DNA of 64,000 bases from Clostridium_AD sp050717545 (GTDB lineage Bacteria > Bacillota > Clostridia > Clostridiales > Clostridiaceae): the NCBI RefSeq assembly GCF_050717545.1, contig NZ_JBOITN010000033.1, positions 1 through 64,000 of the forward strand. The letters are read 5' to 3'. Within the stretch, counting starts at the first letter, position 1. Every line of letters begins with the position of its first letter. The translations under genes and the position numbers were made by a program. The notes under the pieces are model-generated. The model ran no database searches. It had not been told where the DNA came from and saw nothing but the letters and a program-made list of their open reading frames with translations. Below are positions 35,688-44,379 of the stretch, in pieces.

Positions 35688-36842
35688 ATGATACAACTTA
35701 TTATCAGCATTGGGAGCACCGGTGAGGCTGTAAACTATCTTCAACAATCTCTAGCTAAACTTGGCTATAACTTAGGACAAGTAGATGGAGTATTTGGATC
35801 TAAAACAGAAACGGCAGTTAAATTATTTCAAAAAGATAATGCATTAGCAGTGGATGGAATCGTGGGTGATATCACTTGGGCTGCCATTGACAAAGCACTT
35901 GCAACACTATTTACTATTAAGGATTATTTTGTAAATAAAGAAAATACGAAATATGTGTATGAGGGCATAGGAAGTGATTATGCATCTTACAGTGTTTTTG
36001 TAGATTATTTAGCTGGAAATCTTGTTCAACTAAGACATGCTGATGGAGGTATGGACATTATTCGAGTGCTAGAAAATAAAGATGGCAAGCTTACAATGCT
36101 TCTATCCATGGAATCAGATTATAGAGAGAATTTTACTAACAATCCTATTAGTAAATCAGAAGTTTTGTTACAAGAGCCCCTAATAAAAGGCACCACTTGG
36201 ACCATTTCCGATAATCGAAAACGATATATCTCAAATGTTGAAGCTAACGTAACAACTCCTTTGGGTAAATATAAAGCCCTTGAGGTTACTACAGAGGGGA
36301 CAAGCACTAAGAATTTAGATTATTATGTACCAAATATTGGGTTAGTTAAAACGGTTTCTATATCAAACGGTAGTGAGATTTCATCATCGCTTAGCAAAAT
36401 AGAGAATAATGCTTTATTCTCACAATTTGTAGAATTCTATTATCCTAATGTAGACGAGACTACTCTTAATTATGTATTTAAGCAGCTTACCTTTAGAACT
36501 AATGATATAACAAGAACAAAAATTGAAACGGGATATAAAGATGTACCTATTGGTAATATATTTAGGGCTCTTGGTCCTAACGCAAAAATAAAAAGTCTGT
36601 ATATAAATAAGGATACCATGGCTTACGTGGATTTTTCAAAGGAGATTATTACTGAGATGAATACAGGTGCGGGATATGAAGTTCAGGTTTTGCAATGCAT
36701 TACTAATACTGTTGGAAGATATTATAGTGTAAATAAAATATCTTTTACTGTAGAAGGTATTCCCTATGCTTCAGGCCATGTTTCCTTTGAAAGGGATGAA
36801 GCGTTTATTGTAGATTTTTCAAATAGTATCGAACTAAAATAA
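35688..36842 (+). CDS. Peptidoglycan-binding and GerMN-domain protein
   Basis: A 384-residue protein without a signal peptide. Residues about 5-70 form a PG_binding_1 domain (LGYNLGQVDGVFGSKTETAV, DGIVGDITW). About 75-235 is an unrecognised beta-rich domain. About 245-384 is a GerMN-like domain (sporulation and germination) with YLNKDTMAYVDFSKEI-type pattern at 36600. A cell-wall or spore role is inferred. ATG 35688 follows GGAGGAGA. Two broken relatives flank it. Confidence 0.75.
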   Translation: MIQLIISIGSTGEAVNYLQQSLAKLGYNLGQVDGVFGSKTETAVKLFQKDNALAVDGIVGDITWAAIDKALATLFTIKDYFVNKENTKYVYEGIGSDYASYSVFVDYLAGNLVQLRHADGGMDIIRVLENKDGKLTMLLSMESDYRENFTNNPISKSEVLLQEPLIKGTTWTISDNRKRYISNVEANVTTPLGKYKALEVTTEGTSTKNLDYYVPNIGLVKTVSISNGSEISSSLSKIENNALFSQFVEFYYPNVDETTLNYVFKQLTFRTNDITRTKIETGYKDVPIGNIFRALGPNAKIKSLYINKDTMAYVDFSKEIITEMNTGAGYEVQVLQCITNTVGRYYSVNKISFTVEGIPYASGHVSFERDEAFIVDFSNSIELK

Positions 36843-36879
36843 AGATGTTAAGAGCAATAAATATAGGGAGGTAAATGAT

Positions 36880-37278
36880 ATGAAGATAGCCATAAGAGGT
36901 GGTCATAATTCTCAAGCGACTGGTGCAAATGGCATCATTAATGAGTTAATTGAAGATAGAAAAGTAAAAGATGCAGTAATTAAATATTTAAGGTTAGATA
37001 ATAATGAAGTAATTGATGTAACACCTGGTAACAGTACGTCAAGTGTAGACTTGAATTATGGTGTAAATACTGCCAATAATGCCAAAGTAGATTTATTTGC
37101 TTCAATCCACTTTAATAATGTTACTAGAGCATTTACTGGAGTAATTGGCAGCGAGATATGGTTAAAACCTACTTCTACTATTAGTGTGCCTATAGCAAAT
37201 AGAATCCTTATTAATTTAAACAAACTCGGCTTTAAAAATAGGGGTATAAAAAATGGATGGAATACTCAATATCTATAA
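36880..37278 (+). pseudogene. Truncated N-acetylmuramoyl-L-alanine amidase (amidase_3)
   Basis: The 132-residue frame starts MKIAIRGGHNSQATGANG, the amidase_3 zinc-binding His motif, and has DLFASIHFNNV, the second metal-site region. The family then needs about 50 more residues including the catalytic Glu. Here the frame stops at NGWNTQYL and continues, in another frame, straight into peptidoglycan-binding repeats. I infer a deletion that removed the end of the amidase domain; this piece is probably inactive. GGGAGGTAA precedes the ATG. Confidence 0.75.
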
Positions 37279-38345
37279 GTTATCTTCAGCAATCACTGAT
37301 TAAACTTGGGTATAATCCAGGACCGATAGATGGTATATTTGGTTCAGCGACACAATTATCAGTTAAATTATTTCAAAAGACTAAAGGATTAATTGTGGAT
37401 GGAATCGTTGGAAATATTACCTGGGATGCAATTAATAAAGCACTACAAAATCCTCCAACTCCAAATCCAATACCAACTCCAACTAAACCTATACTAAAAA
37501 TAGGAAGCACCGGTGCAGCTGTAAGGTCTCTTCAGCAATCACTGATTAAACTTGGGTATAATTCAGGACAGATAGATGGTATATTTGGTTCTGCAACACA
37601 ATCAGCGGTAAAATTATTTCAAAAGAATAAAGGATTAATAGTGGATGGGATCGTTGGAAATGCTACCTGGGATGTAATTAATAAAGCACTACAAAAGCCT
37701 CCAAATCCAAATCCAACTCCAACTCCAACCAAACCTATACTAAAAATCGGAAGCACTGGTGAAGCTGTAACCTATCTTCAACAATCCCTAACTAACCTTG
37801 GATATAATCCAGGACCAGTAGATGGTATATTTGGTTCTGCAACACAATCAGCGGTTAAATCATTTCAAAAGAATAAAGGATTAATTGTGGATGGAATTGT
37901 TGGTAGTAATACCTGGGCTGCTCTAGATAATCCAAATTTATTAAAATTTAATATAAATATGTTTGCAAATATTCAAACTGTTGGGACGATAAATAAAAGT
38001 GGTATCAATGATTGTACTATAGGAACGGTTGGTCAATCTAAACGAATTGAAGCTATAGCAATTACTATAGATAATATAGACCTAAAATATAATGTTTATA
38101 TTCAAGATATAGGTGATATTATTGGTAAAATAGAGGGACAATTTGAGGGTACAATGGATCAATCTAAGAGAATTGAAGCTATAACTATATTTGCCAAGAG
38201 CATTCCTAGTGGGTATAAGCTACAATACCAAGTTTATGTACAAACTATTGGATGGCAAGCTTTTAAAGAAAGCGGTCAATTGGCTGGAACTCAAGGTAAA
38301 TCACTACAAATTGAGGCACTCAGAATTAAAATAGTTGTGATATAA
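37257..38345 (+). CDS. Three peptidoglycan-binding domains plus ChW repeats (C-terminal part of a broken amidase)
   Basis: A 362-residue frame that overlaps the amidase remnant. It has three PG_binding_1 domains (about residues 8-62, 78-142, 163-226), joined by Pro/Thr linkers such as PTPTKPILKIGSTG. It ends with about three clostridial ChW-type repeats (VYVQTIGWQAFKESGQLAG, QSKRIEAI). The first domain lacks its beginning, so this is likely the tail of the amidase gene, shifted by deletion. It may be translated from ATG 37257. The repeats are nearly identical at DNA level, which favours recombination. Confidence 0.65.
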   Translation: MEYSISISYLQQSLIKLGYNPGPIDGIFGSATQLSVKLFQKTKGLIVDGIVGNITWDAINKALQNPPTPNPIPTPTKPILKIGSTGAAVRSLQQSLIKLGYNSGQIDGIFGSATQSAVKLFQKNKGLIVDGIVGNATWDVINKALQKPPNPNPTPTPTKPILKIGSTGEAVTYLQQSLTNLGYNPGPVDGIFGSATQSAVKSFQKNKGLIVDGIVGSNTWAALDNPNLLKFNINMFANIQTVGTINKSGINDCTIGTVGQSKRIEAIAITIDNIDLKYNVYIQDIGDIIGKIEGQFEGTMDQSKRIEAITIFAKSIPSGYKLQYQVYVQTIGWQAFKESGQLAGTQGKSLQIEALRIKIVVI

Positions 38346-38390
38346 ATTAACAAGGGTGTATAAAACATTCATTAAATTGGAGGAGACTAA

Positions 38391-38820
38391 AATAACAAAT
38401 TCTATAATAAGAATTGGAAGCATAGGTCAGGCTGTAAGGTAACTTCAAGAGTCAATTACTAAACTTGGCTATAAACCTGGACCTGTTGATGGAATATTCG
38501 GGTGAAGAAAATGAATATGCCTCTTACTATGTTTTAGTAGATTATTTAACAGAATAAATGCAAAAATTAAGAGTCTATATTTAAATAAGGATGGTATTGT
38601 CTATGTAGACTTTACAAAGGAGATTGTTAGCGAAATGGATGCAGGGGCTGGATATGAAGTACAGGTTTTGCAATGTATTACTAATACTCTTGGAAGATAT
38701 TATAATGTTAAAAAAGTTTATATCACTATAGAAGGTAATCCCTATTATTCAGGTCATATTTTAATGAAAAAAGGTGAGTTCTTTACAGTGGATTTATCAT
38801 CAAGTTCAAAACTAAACTAA
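38391..38820 (+). pseudogene. Remnant of a peptidoglycan-binding/GerMN-type gene (copy 3)
   Basis: A GGAGGAG site is followed by IRIGSIGQAVR, then stop, then LQESITKLGYKPGPVDGIFG and another stop. From about 38560 the reading frame is similar to the GerMN end of the 35688 protein (YLNKDGIVYVDFTKEIVSEM, AGYEVQVLQCITNTLGRYY). The start codon and middle are lost. Confidence 0.8.
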
Positions 38821-39672
38821 AGTCATATATATAAAATATAAAAACGTTAAATGCTTTTTTAAAATTAAAAATAAAGTACAAGCACTGATTAATATTATGA
38901 AATTTGGGCAACTATATTAACAGATAGAAAAGTATATATAAGGTGAGGTTAATGTAGATGAAAAAAGTAATAAAAGTTAAAGTTGGAATAGATAAAAGTA
39001 AACTAATAAAGGGAAACAAGAGATTGGTTGCTTGTGGGAAAAACTTTTAAGATGTAAGTAAAAAAAATAAATATATTAACTAGAAAAAGTAATTGAGAGT
39101 AATATCTTGACTGCTTTTTTTATGCGTTATTATAACCTCAGAATGTCTTAAATAAAATAAAGTAAAATTACTTGCTTAGATATTTTAGTTTAATATATTT
39201 ACAAACAATCATAAATCTTAGGTATTTAAGCGAATAACTAACAAATATTTAAACAGAATAAAATAATTGCTGGAATCATTCAAAATTATTTGACGCAATA
39301 AGTGAAATACAGATAAAAATCATGGAATTAATTGTTTTTTATAAACCCTAAGTATTTAAAAATCCAATATTTTCTGTTACAATTATATTATATAAAAATA
39401 GGAATAATTTGCGTTATTTTTATTAGCCTTTTATTATAAAAGTTACTAGTAAATTAGAAGGGTGTGGTTGATGTAAATATGCATGGAGTATATATAATAA
39501 GTGGACAAGCAGATATCTAAAACATTCGTTAGGATATTTTTATAAAATATTGTTTGATATATTATTGGTATAGGGACATATATGAAAACAAATAAACATT
39601 TTACATAGATTTGTAGACAAGACTTAAAGAAATTTTAATATAATAACTATTAAAAATCTAGGGGGAAATAAA
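38821..39672. other. Non-coding AT-rich gap
   Basis: Apart from a possible 30-codon frame (38958-39050), I see no gene. A few hairpin-like spots occur, and the stretch before 39673 includes TATAAT at about 39644, a candidate promoter without a clear -35. It is probably degraded sequence left after loss of wall-hydrolase paralogues. Confidence 0.5.
38958..39050 (+). CDS. Possible 30-residue basic peptide
   Basis: GGTGAGGTTAATGTAG precedes an ATG that opens a 30-codon frame, MKKVIKVKVGIDKSKLIKGN onward, rich in Lys. No family is recognised. It may be a chance frame or a remnant. Confidence 0.2.
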   Translation: MKKVIKVKVGIDKSKLIKGNKRLVACGKNF

Positions 39673-40917
39673 ATGAGAAAGAGAATAGCGTTCATAGTCA
39701 TGTTAATAAGTGTTGCAAGTTCACATGTTGCACTTGCTGATAGTGGAGTAATAAATGCAAGTGCACTGAGGGTTAGGCAAAGTCCGCAACTTTCAGCTTC
39801 AATTATATCTTCACTTCCCAGAAATACGAAGATAGATACGCTTGGAAAAGAAAATAACTTTTATAAAATAAATTACAAAGGTAAAACTGGATACGTATAC
39901 AGCTCATATGTTACAATAACTAAAACTAGTACAAGCCCTACAGTTGCAGCAAGTGTAGGGAAAAGCGGAACAATAACAGCGCAATATCTAAACGTAAGGT
40001 CTGGATCAGGAATAAGTTATCCTGTTACTAGTGTTATTACAATGGGAACTAAAGTGACGATGTATGAAAAGGCGAATGGGTTTTACAAGATAAATTATTC
40101 TGGTAAAACAGGTTATATAAGTGAACTATATGTGAAAGTTACAGGACAAAATTCTACAAATGTAGTTGTAAAGGCGATCTCAGCTACTACAACCTCGGTG
40201 GCCACATCTACAGAAAAATCTACGGGAATTGGTAATATTACAGCATCGAGTTTAAATGTGAGAAAAAATGCTTCTCTGGGTAGTAATATTATGGGTGCTT
40301 TAAAAACAAACCAAAAGATTGACTTATATGGGTCACAAAATGGTTTTTATAAAATTAAGTTTAATGGACAGTGGGCATATATATCTTCATCATATGTAAC
40401 TGTAGGAAGCAATGTTGTAGTTTTAGGTAGTCCTGCGTTAAGTAGAGGTAATCTTCCTACAAGTAAAACAGAATATACTATAAATGGTAAGCAATATAAT
40501 GCAACAAAAAGTATAGATAGTTTAATAGCTCAAGCCAATTCATTTTTAGGAACACCATACTTATGGGGTGGTACAACACCTGCGAAGTTTAACAATGCTG
40601 GAAAATATGTGAGTGGTGGTTTTGATTGTTCAGGTCTAGTTCAATATATCTATAAAAATATAGGTATAAATTTACCTAGAGTAACTATGGATCAGATAAA
40701 TATGGGCGTCTCAATTAGAAAAAATAATCTTCAAAAAGGAGATTTGTTGTTTTTCTCTACAAACCCATCAGACCCTTACCAAGCATCACATGTGGGGATA
40801 TATATTGGTAATAATAGATTCATACAATCACCTAAGACTGGTTATAATATAAAAATATCCGAACTTACTGGATATTATGAAGATAATTTTATAGTAGGAA
40901 AAAGAATAGTAAAATAA
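39673..40917 (+). CDS. Secreted SH3-domain NlpC/P60 peptidoglycan endopeptidase
   Basis: A 414-residue secreted hydrolase that cuts peptide stems of peptidoglycan. A signal peptide (residues 1-22, ending VALA) is followed by three bacterial SH3 domains (about 25-80, 95-150, 185-245). The C-terminal NlpC/P60 domain (about 275-414) has Cys319 in FDCSGLVQY and His373 in ASHVGIYIG. GGGGG lies upstream of the ATG. It is intact, unlike the neighbouring wall-binding genes. Confidence 0.95.
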   Translation: MRKRIAFIVMLISVASSHVALADSGVINASALRVRQSPQLSASIISSLPRNTKIDTLGKENNFYKINYKGKTGYVYSSYVTITKTSTSPTVAASVGKSGTITAQYLNVRSGSGISYPVTSVITMGTKVTMYEKANGFYKINYSGKTGYISELYVKVTGQNSTNVVVKAISATTTSVATSTEKSTGIGNITASSLNVRKNASLGSNIMGALKTNQKIDLYGSQNGFYKIKFNGQWAYISSSYVTVGSNVVVLGSPALSRGNLPTSKTEYTINGKQYNATKSIDSLIAQANSFLGTPYLWGGTTPAKFNNAGKYVSGGFDCSGLVQYIYKNIGINLPRVTMDQINMGVSIRKNNLQKGDLLFFSTNPSDPYQASHVGIYIGNNRFIQSPKTGYNIKISELTGYYEDNFIVGKRIVK

Positions 40918-40945
40918 GCGATAAGCTTGTTTTACTATTTTTTTT
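40906..40945 (+). terminator. Terminator of the NlpC/P60 gene
   Basis: AGTAAAATAAGC and GCTTGTTTTACT around GATAA, followed by a long T-run, overlapping the stop codon. Confidence 0.8.
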
Positions 40946-40984
40946 ATGATCAATAAATGTAACTCGTAACATGATTTAACGACA

Positions 40985-41015
40985 TTTCAGCTCCGCAGGA
41001 GATAATTTAATATGT
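40985..41015 (+). repeat. Dispersed CTCCGCAGGAGAT-type repeat, copy 4
   Basis: TTTCAGCTCCGCAGGAGATA followed by ATTTAATATGT. Perfect CTCC-GCA-GGAG core. It is nearly identical to copy 1 over about 28 bases, including the ATTTAATATGTT tail. The rest of the gap 41016-41259 holds nothing I recognise. Confidence 0.75.
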
Positions 41016-41259
41016 TGATGAGTGGGTAAAATTAAAACCTATAAATAACTTGTAAAGATTCAAAAATTAGTATAATATTATGAAACAAATAGAAAAAATC
41101 TTTCCGAGTTTGTAATTTTTTAATTATATAATTAATAATGATGTATAATTAAAGATATATTAAAGCTTACGAGTTAAATAATATAATTAGAAATATCAAG
41201 TAATTGTATCAAAGTAATGCGTTATGCAAAATAAGTTGATACAACATAAGGAGATAAAT

Positions 41260-42222
41260 ATGGAAATGAAGAAGATAAACGAATTAAAAAAGGGTGACAG
41301 GGTTGAAGGATTTTATGTTATAAAATCAGTGGACAGCAAGGTCTCTAATAATAGTAATTCAAATAGATATTTAGATTTTAATTTGGGAGATGCAACTGGA
41401 GATATAAATGCAAAACTTTGGGAATGTAATGATGAGTTAGAAAGGACATTTAAACAAAGTATTTTAGTAAAGATTAAAGGAACTGTAAATGAGTGGAGAG
41501 GTGTACTCCAATTAAAGATTGAAAGGATAAGACTAACTGAGGAAAATGATGAAGTCAAAATAGGTGATTATGTTGCAGTAGCACCATATACAGCGGAAAA
41601 AATGTATGATGATGTATTAAATTATTTATCCAAAATTGAAAATGAAGATATTCAAAATATAGTCACAAACATATTAAGTAATAATGAGGAAAAGCTAATG
41701 CATTACCCTGCAGCTAAGTCCAATCATCATTCTATAAGATCAGGACTTTTATACCATACAACTACTATGCTTAAGGCTGGAGAGAAATTAAGTGAAATTT
41801 ATACGTTTCTAAATACGGATTTACTATATGCGGGTATAATACTTCATGATATAGGTAAAATATATGAAATGAATGCTAGCGAACTTGGAATTGTCAGTGA
41901 GTATTCGGTAGAGGGTCAACTTCTAGGTCACATAATTCAAGGGATAAAAATGATAGAAACAGCAAGCATTGAGGTTAAAGCGAAAAACGAAGTTTCTATG
42001 TTACTACAACATATGGTGCTTTCTCATCATTATGAGGCGGAATATGGAAGCCCTAAAAAACCAATGATACCGGAAGCTGAAATGTTACATCATTTAGACA
42101 TAATGGATGCAAGAATGTATGATATGAATAAGGCTGAAGGCAATACAAAGGAAGGTAAATTCTCAGAAAGAATAAGGTCTCTTGATAATATAAATGTTTA
42201 TAAAAGTGACATTAAGAAATAA
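41260..42222 (+). CDS. YhaM-like 3'-5' exoribonuclease (OB fold plus HD domain)
   Basis: A 320-residue protein with an N-terminal OB-fold nucleic-acid domain (LGDATGDINAKLWECND) and an HD phosphohydrolase domain, in which LYHTTTM, ILHDIGKIYE and LSHHYEAEYG supply the metal ligands. YhaM trims RNA and DNA 3' ends. ATG 41260 follows AAGGAGA; a longer frame from 41224 is less likely. Confidence 0.88.
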   Translation: MEMKKINELKKGDRVEGFYVIKSVDSKVSNNSNSNRYLDFNLGDATGDINAKLWECNDELERTFKQSILVKIKGTVNEWRGVLQLKIERIRLTEENDEVKIGDYVAVAPYTAEKMYDDVLNYLSKIENEDIQNIVTNILSNNEEKLMHYPAAKSNHHSIRSGLLYHTTTMLKAGEKLSEIYTFLNTDLLYAGIILHDIGKIYEMNASELGIVSEYSVEGQLLGHIIQGIKMIETASIEVKAKNEVSMLLQHMVLSHHYEAEYGSPKKPMIPEAEMLHHLDIMDARMYDMNKAEGNTKEGKFSERIRSLDNINVYKSDIKK

Positions 42223-42248
42223 AAAAATATTATAATAAAGGTGATAAA

Positions 42249-42464
42249 ATGAAGGGTATAATTGATAGATTTGAAGGCGGTTATGCGGTAGTTGAGATAG
42301 ATGATGGCTCAAAGATGATTAATATTGATAAAATACTACTACCGAAAGGTGCCAAAGAAGGTATGGTGTTACAATTAGATAAGAGTATTACTATCGATAT
42401 AGATGAAACTAAGAAAAGAAAGGAAAAAATAGAAAAACTCACAGCGGATTTATGGAATGAATAA
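42249..42464 (+). CDS. DUF3006 protein
   Basis: A 71-residue DUF3006 protein, pattern IIDRFEGGYAVVEIDDGS. Function is unknown. It lies 26 bases after the YhaM-like gene and may share its transcript. Confidence 0.85.
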   Translation: MKGIIDRFEGGYAVVEIDDGSKMINIDKILLPKGAKEGMVLQLDKSITIDIDETKKRKEKIEKLTADLWNE

Positions 42465-42499
42465 AATAATTAAACTATGAAGAACATATAAAAAACAAC

Positions 42500-42550
42500 T
42501 AATATGAAGATACACTTGTACAGTAAATGTAAAAAAGTGTATCTTTTTAT
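42500..42550 (+). terminator. Terminator after the DUF3006 gene
   Basis: AAGATACACTT and AAGTGTATCTT arms with a loop of about 20 bases and a T-run. Confidence 0.75.
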
Positions 42551-42620
42551 TTTAACTGTATAAATGATATAAATATACGAACTATTATTATAAATAAAAT
42601 ATTAATATTCGTATATTGTA

Positions 42621-42649
42621 TTGACTCGGTTATGTTGCTCTGATATTAT
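42621..42649 (+). promoter_or_regulatory. Promoter upstream of the flavoprotein gene
   Basis: TTGACT, a 17-base spacer and TATTAT. Transcription from about 42656 would place the 45-bp repeats in the 5' leader. Confidence 0.7.
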
Positions 42650-42690
42650 TAATTAGTGCGACACTAGTTAGTAGAGTTTGTTTTTTTAAA

Positions 42691-42800
42691 GACGCACACA
42701 GGAGGGATAACATTTGATAAATGTTATTTGCCCCATACGTACACAGGAGGGATAACAATTAATAATTGTTATTTACCCCAGACGCACACAGGAGGGTATA
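42691..42800 (+). repeat. Two and a half 45-bp tandem leader repeats with SD sequences and hairpins
   Basis: ACGCACACAGGAGGG recurs at 42692, 42737 (one change) and 42782, exactly 45 bases apart. After units 1 and 2 a perfect 9-bp hairpin follows (ATAACATTT/AAATGTTAT, then ATAACAATT/AATTGTTAT), then TTTGCCCC or TTTACCCC. Stem sequences differ but pairing is kept. The third AGGAGGG serves the ATG at 42805. Confidence 0.85.
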
Positions 42801-42804
42801 TCAA

Positions 42805-44217
42805 ATGAAAGATTTTTATGATGTGGTTATTGTAGGAGCTGGACCAGCAGGTATATTTACAGCACTAGAAATTGCAAGTAAAAAACCTAAACTTAGTGTA
42901 CTTATAATTGATAAGGGAAGAAATATAGAGAAAAGAAAATGTCCTGCACGGATTAATGGTAAATGCGTTAAATGTAATCCTTGTGGTATAACATACGGAT
43001 GGGCAGGTGCTGGTGCTTTCTCAGATGGTAAGCTTTCATTAAGCCCTGAAGTAGGTGGAAGACTTCTTGAATACTTCTCAGAAGATGAATCAAAACAATT
43101 AATAAAATATTGTGATGACATATATATAAAATTTGGAGCGAATGAAAAGGTATATGGGCTTAATAATGATAAAGTTGAAGAAGTTAAATATGAATCAAGC
43201 AAACATAATATTCGTCTTGTTGAATGCCCAGTAAGACATCTAGGTACAGAACTTGCCTATGAAGTTTTAAAATCTATGTACCATCATTTAATGGATAATA
43301 CAAATACAGAATTTATTGAACTTAGTGAAGTTGAAGAAATACTAATAGAAGATAATAAGGCCACTGGAGTAATATTAACTAATAAAGAAGGCAGAACTAA
43401 GGTTAATGCAAAGTATGTTGTAGCAGCACCAGGTAGAGGTGGGGCGGAATGGATTTCAAATGAAGCTAAAAAGCATAATATCGAGGTTACTAATAATGCA
43501 GTAGATATTGGAGTAAGAGTTGAGGTGCCTAATTCTGTTATGGATCATCTAACAAAGGACCTTTATGAAGCAAAACTTGTATATTATGCCGATACCTTTG
43601 GAAATAAAGTTAGAACTTTTTGCATGAATCCAGGCGGAGTAGTGTCAGCAGAATATTATGATGATAATACCATTGCAGTTGTAAACGGACATAGTTACTC
43701 AGATCAAAAGCTTAGAACAACTAATACGAACTTTGCAATGCTTGTATCTACTAGTTTTACAGAGCCATTTAATCAACCTATTGGTTATGGTAAATACATA
43801 GCTCAGCTAGGTAATATGTTAACTGGTGGAGGAATAATGGTTCAAAGGCTTGGAGATTTGTTAAAAGGAAGAAGAACAGATGTAAAGAGACTAAGCAAAT
43901 CAACTACTGAGCCTACTCTTAAATCAGCAGTGCCAGGCAATTTAAGTTTTGTGTTGCCACAAAGACACTTAACATCTATTGTAGAAGCTTTAAAAGCTTT
44001 TGATAAAATAGCGCCAGGCTTATACAGCAAAAACACATTACTATATGGAGTAGAAGTAAAATTCTATTCTAGTAAGTTTACTACAAATGATAAATTTGAA
44101 ACATCTATTAACAATTTATATACCATTGGCGATGGAGCAGGAATAACTAGAGGGTTAATGCAAGCATCAGTAACGGGAGTAGTAGTAGCAAGAGACATAA
44201 TAACTAAGGAAAAATAA
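42805..44217 (+). CDS. FAD-dependent dehydrogenase-like flavoprotein
   Basis: A 470-residue NAD(P)/FAD-dependent oxidoreductase of the uncharacterised COG2509 type. It has the N-terminal dinucleotide motif VIVGAGPAGIFTA, a conserved Cys-rich stretch (CPARINGKCVKCNPCG) and a C-terminal GDGAGITRGL that binds FAD. Substrate is unknown. ATG 42805 follows the third AGGAGGG of a tandem leader repeat; a longer frame from TTG 42766 is unlikely. purA follows. Confidence 0.85.
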   Translation: MKDFYDVVIVGAGPAGIFTALEIASKKPKLSVLIIDKGRNIEKRKCPARINGKCVKCNPCGITYGWAGAGAFSDGKLSLSPEVGGRLLEYFSEDESKQLIKYCDDIYIKFGANEKVYGLNNDKVEEVKYESSKHNIRLVECPVRHLGTELAYEVLKSMYHHLMDNTNTEFIELSEVEEILIEDNKATGVILTNKEGRTKVNAKYVVAAPGRGGAEWISNEAKKHNIEVTNNAVDIGVRVEVPNSVMDHLTKDLYEAKLVYYADTFGNKVRTFCMNPGGVVSAEYYDDNTIAVVNGHSYSDQKLRTTNTNFAMLVSTSFTEPFNQPIGYGKYIAQLGNMLTGGGIMVQRLGDLLKGRRTDVKRLSKSTTEPTLKSAVPGNLSFVLPQRHLTSIVEALKAFDKIAPGLYSKNTLLYGVEVKFYSSKFTTNDKFETSINNLYTIGDGAGITRGLMQASVTGVVVARDIITKEK

Positions 44218-44379
44218 GAGTATTTAAGATAAATAATTGGTTATATGACTATTAAAAGTGTATACTTCATATGTAAACTAAACATTAAGAGATAAACTAA
44301 ATATTATAAAACGATGGAATTTGCATTCCGTGGTATCTAAGAAATTTCATTGTTAAATGAAAGAAAGCGAGGAATTTAT

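Noticed and set aside
42600..42660. Repeats before 42805 as a mobile element end
   Set aside because: The 45-bp units carry ribosome-binding sites and lie after a promoter, with no transposase nearby; a leader role fits better.
44300..44340. Possible T-box or purine riboswitch before purA
   Set aside because: Only a single short hairpin is visible; no conserved T-box or purine aptamer motif could be read.
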